Shown in pieces: positions 35,536 through 41,857 of a stretch of DNA of 64,000 nt (within the stretch, counting starts at the first letter, position 1; every line of letters starts with the position of its first letter). The stretch spans positions 55,270 to 119,269 of the forward strand of contig JAFSKN010000017.1 in NCBI GenBank assembly GCA_017448975.1, in the 5' to 3' direction. The notes under the pieces are model-generated. The model was not told the origin of the DNA. It worked only from the letters and a program-made list of their open reading frames with translations, and searched no databases. The DNA comes from Clostridia bacterium (lineage in GTDB: Bacteria; Bacillota; Clostridia; Christensenellales; Aristaeellaceae). A program made the position numbers and the translations under genes.

Positions 35536-35831
35536 AGGAAACGGAGAAAGGACTTCCCGGCGTCCGGGAGAAGAAGGGAAGGAGACCATTCTCTTATAAG
35601 ATCATCAAAAAAATCGCGGTCTTATCCCAGGGCACATCCATCAGCAAAGAAGTTAATGTCGTACAGTATGCAGACGATACCCCCCGCCTTGACGTGCGCT
35701 GCTGGAAACGGAAGAACGGGGAAGAGCAGCTTCTAAAAGGAGTCAGCTTCACAGACGAGGAAGCTGTGGCGCTGGAGGCAGCCGTGCACCGGTACAACCA
35801 GGAGAACGCCGCACAAGGGGGCGAAAGATAA
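35532..35831 (+). CDS. PC4/YdbC-like ssDNA-binding protein
   Basis: This is a 99-residue protein with the YdbC/PC4 pattern KKIAVLSQG...SKEVNVVQYADDTPRLDVRCW, then KGVSFTDEEAVALEAAV. PC4-like proteins bind single-stranded DNA and can influence transcription or repair. Alone it is a small basic protein, and in this set it adds a second single-strand binder beside SSB. The match is by pattern. It is the last gene of the rightward operon. Confidence 0.65.
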   Translation: MKETEKGLPGVREKKGRRPFSYKIIKKIAVLSQGTSISKEVNVVQYADDTPRLDVRCWKRKNGEEQLLKGVSFTDEEAVALEAAVHRYNQENAAQGGER

Positions 35832-35854
35832 TCTGTTTCTCTGGGCAGTCATAG

Positions 35855-35881
35855 CAAAAAAGCGGCCCGGCGTGGGTCGCT
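35855..35881 (-). terminator. Terminator of the small-gene operon
   Basis: Minus-strand AGCGACCC/GGGCCGCT stem with one mismatch is followed by TTTTTT. It ends the leftward operon that starts at 37176. Confidence 0.8.
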
Positions 35882-35903
35882 CCTGATCTGGTGTCCTCTC
35901 TGC

Positions 35904-36050
35904 TCACTCCTTCTCGCTGGCCTTGCAAGATGCGTTCAGCTTCCCGCGCTCCCCGCGCATATGTATTAAGGCTGCAAGCCAACCGTAAACCTGGGCCAAT
36001 TCCTCCGCTGTCAGGTCAGAAATAAGCTCTTGAAATTCTTTCCGCGTCAT
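35904..36050 (-). CDS. Small protein of unknown function
   Basis: This is a 48-residue protein beginning MTRKEFQELISDLTAEELAQ, predicted helical, with a charged end. The GAGGAGGG site before the ATG is strong. It is the fifth and last gene of the leftward operon in the element and is not a recognised family. Confidence 0.65.
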   Translation of the reverse strand: MTRKEFQELISDLTAEELAQVYGWLAALIHMRGERGKLNASCKASEKE

Positions 36051-36063
36051 GCGTTTTCCCTCC

Positions 36064-36294
36064 TCAGCTGCGGCCCTGCTTGCTCTCGTGGGCCTGTCTC
36101 TTGCGCTTTGCGTCTCGCTTGGTTACTCGCAGGGCCATAGCATAGCCGAACGTGAAAGCCGCGGCGAACGCCTCCACCATGCTTCTTTCCTCTGCCAGCT
36201 TGAGCAGCACCCGGAAGTCCGCAAGGGTTATCTCGTACTGGTAAGGGATAAGTGGCTTCGTGTCCTCTACGATGGCCAGAACGTTGCGCGTCAT
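36064..36294 (-). CDS. Small protein of unknown function with basic C-terminus
   Basis: This is a 76-residue protein starting MTRNVLAIVEDTKPL. The C-terminal half has an FTFGYAMALRVTKRDAKRKR run, where a hydrophobic stretch is followed by a basic tail. The preceding gene has the similar FLFRAGMMYGIRKERARRKR pattern, so the two may be paralogues. Start and upstream stop overlap as ATGA, and GGAGG precedes it. Function is unknown. Confidence 0.75.
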   Translation of the reverse strand: MTRNVLAIVEDTKPLIPYQYEITLADFRVLLKLAEERSMVEAFAAAFTFGYAMALRVTKRDAKRKRQAHESKQGRS

Positions 36295-36545
36295 GATCTC
36301 GCCTCCATTCCTGCCCGCTTCCTGCGGGCGCGTTCCTTCCTGATCCCGTACATCATCCCGGCCCGGAAAAGGAACATGCTGCCGAAGTAGCGGGTCATGT
36401 ATGGGTCGGTGTTCTCGTTGGCTTCCTCCCATGCTTTCAAGAGGGCTGGGGCTTCGTTGATCGGTGCGGGGTAGTCCACTATGGAAAGGTCTGCTTTGAT
36501 GTACACATCGGGGCAATACATCGGCTCGGCTTCGTGTGTCTGCAT
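36291..36545 (-). CDS. Small protein of unknown function
   Basis: This is an 84-residue protein starting MQTHEAEPMYCPDVYIKADL, ending with a hydrophobic then basic run (GIRKERARRKRAG). A strong GAGGAGG site fits the ATG at 36545; a longer frame upstream does not. It overlaps the next gene by four bases. No family is recognised. Confidence 0.75.
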   Translation of the reverse strand: MQTHEAEPMYCPDVYIKADLSIVDYPAPINEAPALLKAWEEANENTDPYMTRYFGSMFLFRAGMMYGIRKERARRKRAGMEARS

Positions 36546-36559
36546 AGCTGCGGCCTCCT

Positions 36560-36727
36560 CTATCCGAAGTAGCACAGGAACAGCACAGGGCCAGCGATCA
36601 GGCCGACAACAGCCCCGCACAGGATGACGGCTGGGGCGCTCATGGGCTGCTCCGTCCATGTGGTGAAGCGCCTCCAGGTGGCCCGCAATGGCCCCGGCGC
36701 TGCGTGTCGTAGTGTGTAAGTCTGCAT
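36560..36727 (-). CDS. Small single-pass membrane protein of unknown function
   Basis: This is a 55-residue protein. A basic N-terminal part (MQTYTLRHAAPGPLRATWRR) precedes one membrane helix (about residues 31-53) ending in LCYFG. It has a GGAGG site seven bases before the ATG (36727) and stops 14 bp before the next gene. It belongs to the leftward operon. Function is unknown; its size and membrane helix make a holin-like, signalling or inhibitory peptide conceivable, without direct evidence. Confidence 0.65.
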   Translation of the reverse strand: MQTYTLRHAAPGPLRATWRRFTTWTEQPMSAPAVILCGAVVGLIAGPVLFLCYFG

Positions 36728-36846
36728 TTATTGTTCCTCCTTCTTGACGATGGAGGGGCGGGGCCTATATAATAGCCTCGCCCCGTGGTGTGGGGTCTTG
36801 CCTCTGTCCTTGCGCCTCCTGCAAAGAATCGCAAGCACAGGGGCTT
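36728..36846 (-). other. Operon-internal gap with GC hairpin
   Basis: A 119-bp gap between two genes of the leftward operon contains GGGGCGAGGC and GGCCCCGCCCC arms around TATTATATA, which can fold into a hairpin without a T tail. No gene is visible. Confidence 0.45.
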
Positions 36847-37176
36847 TTATTGTGCGGCGATTGCCTGAACCTGGGAGGCTCCGAAGAACCGCGCCTTGTA
36901 GGTCGCACCGTCTCCCTTGCTGCCCCAAATCAGGTCAACCCCGAACAGGGCCTTGCTGCCGTGAATCACTTCATACCCGGCCTTTCTCCAGTCGCTCCAG
37001 GTCTTGGTGTCCTCCAGCACCCCGGCCTCCTGCCGGGCGTCCTCGATGCGGGCGGCGTTGATCGGTTCCGCCTTGGCGCTCAACCATGCGCGGTGAAGGG
37101 CTTCTCCGAAGCTGATCCCTCCCCTGCGGTAGTTGCTCCAGGCTGCAAGCATGATCCCTTGGAGATTGTACTTCAT
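36847..37176 (-). CDS. Conserved phage-type protein of unknown function
   Basis: This is a 109-residue protein beginning MKYNLQGIMLAAWSNYRRGG, with SFGEALHRAWLSAKAEPIN, TKTWSDWRKAGYEVIHGSKA and a C-terminal SKGDGATYKARFFGASQV. The composition and neat motifs say it is a real gene; similar uncharacterised proteins occur in Clostridia prophages and ICEs. It follows a GAGAGGAGG site. It is the first convincing gene of the leftward operon. Confidence 0.8.
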   Translation of the reverse strand: MKYNLQGIMLAAWSNYRRGGISFGEALHRAWLSAKAEPINAARIEDARQEAGVLEDTKTWSDWRKAGYEVIHGSKALFGVDLIWGSKGDGATYKARFFGASQVQAIAAQ

Positions 37177-37508
37177 GCTCTGGCCTCCTCTCGGTGTGGT
37201 GGGTGCCTGTCTCTCCAGGCTGTCACGCCTTGCTGTCCGGCGTTCGCCCTGTTCTTCTCACAGGAGCCGCCCGTCTCGATCTTCCGGGTGTCATCGCCTG
37301 TACGCCCTGGCTGGCTTGCGGCCCGTCTTTTCCGGGCTGCCACCTCGTGTCGTGATGGCTTCGGTCTGCTGGAGGAGGAAGCACCAGGGGACGTTGTTGG
37401 GGGCAGCATCTATCTTTTCAGCCGTAGCCCATCATCCCGCCTGACTTTACCGCCGCTCTTAGTTCCCCTTGCGGGGCTATACCCGGCTGGCTTCCGCCTC
37501 CCTTCTGA
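37177..37508 (-). other. Leader region of the leftward operon
   Basis: Between the operon promoter and the 109-residue gene lie about 330 bp with two short overlapping frames. One (37173-37409) ends in an ATGA overlap with the next gene but has a weak start site and a Ser/Arg/Pro-rich product. The other has no start codon. I do not call either as a gene. Confidence 0.4.
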
Positions 37509-37515
37509 CACCATT

Positions 37516-37544
37516 ATTATACATCAAAAACTGGTGCATATCAA
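37516..37544 (-). promoter_or_regulatory. Promoter of the leftward small-gene operon
   Basis: Minus-strand TTGATA (37544-37539), a 17-bp spacer and TATAAT (37521-37516). A CTGGTGCATA operator-like repeat lies in the spacer. Confidence 0.8.
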
Positions 37545-37612
37545 TATCGGAAACATGCACAAATATCTGGAGCATAATTTGGCGATTATGTACTCTTGAA
37601 ACTGGTGCATAT
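37528..37612 (+). promoter_or_regulatory. Three evenly spaced operator-like repeats
   Basis: AAACTGGTGCATAT is present exactly at 37528-37541 and 37599-37612, and the variant ATCTGGAGCATAA is at 37565-37577. The CTGGWGCATA cores begin at 37531, 37567 and 37602, so spacing is 36 and 35 bp. The outer two overlap the two divergent promoters. Confidence 0.75.
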
Positions 37613-37623
37613 TCTGCTATAAT
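37596..37623 (+). promoter_or_regulatory. Promoter of the second XRE regulator
   Basis: TTGAAA (37596-37601), a 16-bp spacer and TATAAT (37618-37623). The third operator-like repeat sits in the spacer. Confidence 0.8.
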
Positions 37624-37683
37624 ATGATAGGGGTGGAAAAGAAGCCGCTTCCATGCGGCCCGCCAGGGGAGGGGGTGTACTCA

Positions 37684-37905
37684 TTGCCGATCAAATACAA
37701 GATTGATGTGCTGGAGGCATTGAAGGCTGCCGGATTCACAACGTATAAAATCAGGCAAACGGGCCTTATAAACCAAACAGCCCTCCAGCGCATACGGGAA
37801 GGGAAGATGATCTCATGGGAGCAGTTGGCTTCCATCTGTGCCGCGCTAAACCTCCAGCCTGGTGACATTGTTGAGTTCGTGCCGGAAGAACAATCTCAGG
37901 AGTGA
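37684..37905 (+). CDS. XRE-family (Cro/C1-type) small repressor
   Basis: This is a 73-residue helix-turn-helix protein, reading PIKYKIDVLEALKAAGF, YKIRQTGLINQTALQRIREG and SWEQLASICAALNLQPGDIV. I chose a TTG start at 37684 because GGGGAGGGGG precedes it and because known relatives begin at this residue. A GTG at 37675 is an alternative. An in-frame ATG at 37624 is ruled out because it touches the -10 box and would be upstream of the transcript start. It faces the leftward operon across three repeated sites, so it likely controls both itself and that operon. Confidence 0.85.
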   Translation: MPIKYKIDVLEALKAAGFTTYKIRQTGLINQTALQRIREGKMISWEQLASICAALNLQPGDIVEFVPEEQSQE

Positions 37906-37993
37906 ACGGAGTGCAGCACGCCGCAAGGCGTTTTGAGGGGCCTCTCGCGGCCTCCAGCAAAATAGTACCGTTCCCCCGGCTCCATCAAAAAAA

Positions 37994-38033
37994 GCCGCCA
38001 GCGGCCCGCCTGGGCTTGCTGGTGGCGTTTTAT
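37994..38033 (+). terminator. Terminator after the second XRE gene
   Basis: A 9-bp GCCGCCAGC/GCTGGTGGC stem with one G-T pair is followed by GTTTTATTTG. Confidence 0.7.
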
Positions 38034-38308
38034 TTGCTTTCGCGCAGAGGAATCATTGATGTGCTCGTGTAGGGCGGTTTTTCTGGACTTGGCCCATGAT
38101 CCAAAGATGATCCGTGCGGATGCCAAACGCAGGGGCGCGGGCGCGCAAGTATCACGGGCGTGAGTGTTTCATCCTGCTGGTGCGTGCGTTTTTTGTGCGT
38201 TCACTGACGCCCCCGGAGGTGGTAAATATACGGCAAAATGGCGGCAAACGCGGGCGCCTGCGTGCATGTGTGCGTTCGCGCGTGCGTGGCTGTGCTCACC
38301 GTGGAGGA

Positions 38309-38332
38309 TTTGGGGACTATTTTGGGGACTAC
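38309..38332. repeat. Tandem GGGGACT repeat, right side (integrase arm-type sites)
   Basis: This matches 29944-29967 at 23 of 24 bases and lies about 105 bp inside attR, in the same orientation as the left copy. Flanking placement suggests arm-type binding sites for the integrase N-terminal domain. Confidence 0.6.
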
Positions 38333-38436
38333 CCAGCCGAAAAACGGCGCCGTTCCAAATTCTTCCACGAGTGAAAACCTTTGATTTATAACGGTTTGCG
38401 CCGTTGCAGAGAACCAAAGAAAACGGGTTTGCTGTC

Positions 38437-38484
38437 ACTACGAATCAAAAGGTCGAGGGTTCGAATCCCCCAGGGCGCGCCACA
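38437..38484 (+). repeat. attR: 48-bp direct repeat of the tRNA-Arg 3' end
   Basis: Exact copy of 29828-29875. Together they bound an element of about 8.6 kb. Confidence 0.95.
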
Positions 38485-38486
38485 TC

Positions 38487-38528
38487 ACAACCCTTATCTT
38501 GATACGAGATGAGGGTTGTAACTTTTTT
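38487..38528 (+). terminator. Original terminator of tRNA-Arg, now after attR
   Basis: ACAACCCT/AGGGTTGT arms with an inner ATCT/AGAT pair are followed by ACTTTTTT. Its position right after the duplicated tRNA end indicates it ended the tRNA transcript before integration. Confidence 0.8.
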
Positions 38529-38727
38529 GGCTTCAGGCCCTGATTCCAGGGGTTTCCGGGGAAGCACCGTATACGAGTAGCTCCTCTGTTTACCCTTCAT
38601 GGCCTCCAATCCACCTGTCCCCCAGGGGTTACTGGTATACGGTGAACCTGCATCGTATGCCTGTAGCCGAGTATCGTAACCGAGCTTTCTCCCTGGTCAT
38701 ATCATCACCACCACATTTTGAAGTGAA

Positions 38728-38886
38728 ATGATCGGAAAAACACTTGATAAATATCGCCGTCTGAATGACAACCGCTCCGTCCGAAAGAACGTATCTCTCC
38801 CCGCGTGGATGGCAACGATGGCAGAGCGCCGTGGCATCAATTGCTCCCAGGTTTTGCAGGATGCACTGAAACAGGTTTTGGCGTAA
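38728..38886 (+). pseudogene. C-terminal fragment of a HicB-type antitoxin
   Basis: This 52-codon frame contains DKYRRLNDNRSVRKNVSLPA and QVLQDALKQVL, which match the C-terminal DNA-binding (RHH/HTH-like) end of HicB antitoxins. The N-terminal HicB domain is missing; an in-frame TGA lies at 38719-38721. No HicA toxin is visible upstream. It is likely a remnant, maybe of an earlier element at the same tRNA site. Confidence 0.6.
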
Positions 38887-38900
38887 TCTGATCTTCATGG

Positions 38901-38928
38901 CCGGAGGAAACCCCTCCGGTCTTTTTTT
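38901..38928 (+). terminator. Terminator after the antitoxin fragment
   Basis: CCGGAGG/CCTCCGG stem with a T run of seven (38922-38928). Confidence 0.85.
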
Positions 38929-38932
38929 GTGC

Positions 38933-38973
38933 AAAAAAATTCCCGGAACGTGGGATAAAACACGTTTCGGGAA
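38933..38973 (-). terminator. Terminator of the yhcH-gntR minus-strand pair
   Basis: A 13-bp TTCCCGAAACGTG-type stem (38973-38961 with 38952-38940) with one G-T pair is followed on the minus strand by seven T residues. Confidence 0.85.
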
Positions 38974-39049
38974 TCCCCGGCGCAGCTTCCCGCGCTTGGC
39001 CGGAGATCACAAGCGCGGATCGTCGCAACAAGGTTTTTAAGAATAGCCG

Positions 39050-39502
39050 TCATGCCCGCACCTTGATGACGGCCTTGCGGCAGAAGGCGGGGCCGTTTTC
39101 CGGCAGGCCGGGAGCATGGGCCTCGCCGGGGAAAAAGATGGTGAACTGCTTTTCGTGCAGGGTAAATTCCACGTATTCCTCCACCTGCGCATGGCGAAAA
39201 TCCTTCGCTTCATCCAAAGGCTCCAGGACGCCTTTGCCCCAGCGGAAGCGCTCGCTGCCCTTCAGGATCAATTGGATATCGGCATACACAGCATGGGCCT
39301 CGTAGCTCGGTTCTTTTTCCTGCTGGTTGTATTCCTGCATGAGCACAAACACGTTTTCCCCGTCGATTTCGTGCTTCCCCACGGGCAGAGCGTCGAAATC
39401 CGCCGTCAGCAGGAACTGCTGCGCTGTGGCAAAATGAGGCCCCAAGCGGCCCAGGTCAATGGAAAAGCCCTTCTTTTCCGGAGACAAAGTTTCGATCAGC
39501 AT
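39050..39502 (-). CDS. YhcH/YjgK/YiaL family protein
   Basis: This is a 150-residue cupin-like protein of the YhcH (DUF386) family, linked by gene context to sialic acid or glycoside breakdown. HAVYADIQLILKGSERF and EAHAPGL(P/G) carry the likely metal-binding His and Glu residues. Biochemical function in the family is not settled; anomerase or sugar-binding roles are proposed. It lies downstream of the GntR gene and beside the nan-type cluster, which supports a sialic acid role. Confidence 0.9.
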   Translation of the reverse strand: MLIETLSPEKKGFSIDLGRLGPHFATAQQFLLTADFDALPVGKHEIDGENVFVLMQEYNQQEKEPSYEAHAVYADIQLILKGSERFRWGKGVLEPLDEAKDFRHAQVEEYVEFTLHEKQFTIFFPGEAHAPGLPENGPAFCRKAVIKVRA

Positions 39503-39520
39503 CTGTTTTCCTCCTTCAAA

Positions 39521-40216
39521 TTAAAATTCTTCATAGGAATCCGTTTTGGTGTACTTGCCGGATGAGTAATGGGAGAGCATGGCCCGCACGAAAGCCATGT
39601 AATCGTAACGCTCCAAGGCGTCCACGATTTTTTCGTGCTTGGTCACGGTACTGGCCAGGTGGGGCATTTTGGCCTCCAGCTGGAAGCCCGCGTCCGCCGC
39701 CCAAATGGCCTCCAGCATGGAATTGAGGATCATGTTATTGAGGGAACGGAACAGGGCCATATGGAAGCGGCGGTCCGCCTCGGCGAACATTTCGCCCTTT
39801 TCCCACTGAAAACGGATTTCCGTTGCGCAGGCGCGCATTTCAGCAATATCTTCCTTTGTAATGGAGAGAAACGCCTCCCGCATGAAGCTCAGCTCCAAGG
39901 CGCGGCGGATGGCAAACATCTCCCGCACCGGCTTTTCCTGCCCATCCATATGGAAAAACAGCACGTTTTGAAAGATAAAGTCTAAGCTGAATTCCTGCAC
40001 CTCCGTGCCCCGGCCCGGGCAGGCCCGCACCATGCCCATGAGCTCCATGCTTTTGATGGCCTCCCTGAGCACATTGCGGCTCACCCCTAACTGGGCGCAC
40101 AGGTTCTGCTCCGTGGGCAGCAGGTCTCCCGGTCCCAAACGGTTTTCCATGATATAGCTGCGTATTTCCCGAAACGCCTGGATATACAGCTTTTCATTCT
40201 TTCCCATGTCCGTCAT
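39521..40216 (-). CDS. GntR-family (FadR/FCD) transcriptional regulator
   Basis: This is a 231-residue regulator with an N-terminal winged helix (GDLLPTEQNLCAQLGVSRNV, REAIKSMELMGMV) and a C-terminal FCD ligand domain (EADRRFHMALFRSLNN). The ATG at 40216 follows GAGGTGGG; a GTG at 40228 is in frame but lies within that site. It is divergent from the sugar ABC importer and nanA, so it is the likely local regulator, responding to sialic acid or ManNAc by analogy with NanR. The ligand is inferred. Confidence 0.9.
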   Translation of the reverse strand: MTDMGKNEKLYIQAFREIRSYIMENRLGPGDLLPTEQNLCAQLGVSRNVLREAIKSMELMGMVRACPGRGTEVQEFSLDFIFQNVLFFHMDGQEKPVREMFAIRRALELSFMREAFLSITKEDIAEMRACATEIRFQWEKGEMFAEADRRFHMALFRSLNNMILNSMLEAIWAADAGFQLEAKMPHLASTVTKHEKIVDALERYDYMAFVRAMLSHYSSGKYTKTDSYEEF

Positions 40217-40357
40217 GGACAATCCCACCTCTGCAAGCAGATTAGCGTTTGTAGGATATTTTGCAAATTCATTATATATAAATTTTATTTATTTGTCAAT
40301 AAGAAGTCGTTATTGGTAAAATTTTTGTCTGATCGTCGATTTTTTTCAAAAAAGCTA

Positions 40358-40386
40358 TTGACAGGCAGAAAGATTTGTAGTACATT
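40358..40386 (+). promoter_or_regulatory. Promoter of the sialic acid operon with operator-like site
   Basis: TTGACA (40358-40363), a 17-bp spacer and TACATT (40381-40386). TGTAGTACA at 40376-40384 is an inverted repeat with a central base that overlaps the -10 box, resembling the short GT-N3-AC core of FadR-type regulators. Confidence 0.7.
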
Positions 40387-40465
40387 TATGCCAGAAGCAG
40401 CCGGGACCGGGGCGTAAAGGCCCGCCGCGCCGCAAAAAAACGATTTCTTAAAGGAGGAACCATTC

Positions 40466-41722
40466 ATGAAGAAACTGCTCGCTCTCCTTCTGTGCCTGAT
40501 GCTGGCCCTGCCCGTGTTCGCGCTGGCCGAGGACGTCGAAATCACTCTGTGGACCTACCCCATCGGCAGCTGGGGCAATCAGGAAACTGTGGACGCCCTG
40601 ATCGCGGATTTCAACGCGGCTTATCCCAACATCAAGGTCAAGGTGCAGTTCATTGACTACCAGACCGGCGACGATCAGGTGACCACCGCCATCGAAGCCA
40701 AGACCACCCCCGATATCATCTTCGAGGGGCCGGAACGCCTGGTTGCCAACTGGGGCGCCAAGGGCAAAATGCTGGACCTGACCGATCTGTTTGAAACCGA
40801 AGCGGGCAAGGCCATCTATGAAACCGTGGCCGGTTCCTGCAAGGGCGCGGACGGAAAATACTACGAATATCCCCTGTGCATGACCACTCACTGCATGGTC
40901 ATCAATAAGAAAGCCTTCGAGGCGGCCGACGCCATGAAGTACATCGACGAAACCACCCGCACCTGGACCACCGAGGGCTTTGAGGCGGCCTGCCGCGCCC
41001 TGACGGAAAACGGCTTCTGCCCTGTGACCGGCATCGTGTACTGCGGCGGTCAGGGCGGCGACCAGGGCACCCGCGCGCTGGTTTACAACCTGTACAGCGG
41101 ACACTTCACCAATGAGGGCTTTACCGTTTACACCATGGACAGCGAAGAAAACATCAAAGGTCTGGAGAAGCTGCAGGCTATGGTGGCGGAAGGCATCCTG
41201 GCCGATGACCCCGGCATCGTAGCGGGCGACGCCATCAGCCTGTTCTGCAACGGCACCGCCTCCATGTGCTTCTGCTGGAACGCGGCGCTGGACAGCAACA
41301 ACCGCGCCACCCTGGCCGAAAACGTGGAGCCCTACGCCGTGGCTTTCCCCTCTGACGACGGCGTGCCCGCCCTGGACGGCGGCATCTGGGGCTTCGGCAT
41401 CTTTGACAACGGCGACGAAGCCAAGGCCGCCGCTGCCAAGGAATTCATCAAGTTCATGTGCAACGACGACGCTCAGGCTCCCAAGAGCGTATACGCCACC
41501 GGTTACTTCGCCACCCGTCCCATGGGCGATATCTACACCGGCACCGAAAAGGAAGGCAACACGGCCTACGACGCTTTCTCTCCCTACTTCGGCGGCTATT
41601 ACCAGATCGCGCCCAACTGGGCCAACCAGCGCACCGAATGGTGGAACCTGCTCCAGCGCATCTTCGCCGGCGGCAATGTGGCGGAAGAAGTAGCGGTGTA
41701 CATCTCCAAAACGAACCTGTAA
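40466..41722 (+). CDS. ABC sugar transporter substrate-binding protein
   Basis: This is a 418-residue extracellular binding protein of carbohydrate importers. The N-terminus has a signal peptide (MKKLLALLLCLMLALPVFA) with an ALA-type cleavage site but no lipobox cysteine at the right place, so it is probably not a lipoprotein. The mature part has the usual two-lobe pattern (NIKVKVQFIDYQTGDDQVTT). It precedes two permease genes and nanA, so it likely binds sialic acid or a sialylated oligosaccharide. The ATP-binding subunit is missing here and must be shared with another importer. Confidence 0.9.
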   Translation: MKKLLALLLCLMLALPVFALAEDVEITLWTYPIGSWGNQETVDALIADFNAAYPNIKVKVQFIDYQTGDDQVTTAIEAKTTPDIIFEGPERLVANWGAKGKMLDLTDLFETEAGKAIYETVAGSCKGADGKYYEYPLCMTTHCMVINKKAFEAADAMKYIDETTRTWTTEGFEAACRALTENGFCPVTGIVYCGGQGGDQGTRALVYNLYSGHFTNEGFTVYTMDSEENIKGLEKLQAMVAEGILADDPGIVAGDAISLFCNGTASMCFCWNAALDSNNRATLAENVEPYAVAFPSDDGVPALDGGIWGFGIFDNGDEAKAAAAKEFIKFMCNDDAQAPKSVYATGYFATRPMGDIYTGTEKEGNTAYDAFSPYFGGYYQIAPNWANQRTEWWNLLQRIFAGGNVAEEVAVYISKTNL

Positions 41723-41795
41723 TCCGGAGTGAAGGGCGCGCGGGCGCGGTCATCCCGCCCGCGGCTCCCAACCGGTTTCTCCCGTAAAAGTCTTG

Positions 41796-41838
41796 AAAGC
41801 GCCTCCCGTTTCCCCGCAGGGGCGGGAGGCGCTTTTCT
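41796..41838 (+). terminator. Intercistronic hairpin between binding protein and permeases
   Basis: A perfect 13-bp AAAGCGCCTCCCG stem (41796-41808 with 41823-41835) ends in CTTTTCT. It could work as a partial terminator that leaves the binding protein in excess of the permeases. Confidence 0.75.
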
Positions 41839-41857
41839 AACACAGGAAAGTTGGTGA

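Larger units (their letters stand above)
37906..38436. other. Right-end non-coding region of the element
   Basis: About 530 bp between the second repressor gene and attR. It holds a terminator (37994-38033) and the right arm-type repeat (38309-38332). Open frames near 38114-38391 are rich in Arg and Cys and have no ribosome binding site, so I do not call them. Confidence 0.6.

Noticed and set aside
36550-37200. Retron or toxin-antitoxin pair in the leftward operon
   Set aside because: No reverse transcriptase motif or known toxin fold is visible; the small proteins could still have such a role but nothing in the sequence supports it.
37173-37409. Minus-strand frame of 78 codons before the 109-residue gene
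   Set aside because: It overlaps the next start as ATGA, but the start site is weak and the Ser/Arg/Pro-rich product looks like a shadow; left as leader sequence.
36790-37599. A 269-codon plus-strand open frame in the element
   Set aside because: It is Cys/Ser/Leu/Pro-rich, has no ribosome binding site and is antisense to a convincing minus-strand gene with its own promoter.
38114-38391. Overlapping plus-strand frames near attR
   Set aside because: Arg- and Cys-rich products, no ribosome binding site, and they contain the repeat that is better explained as integrase arm sites.
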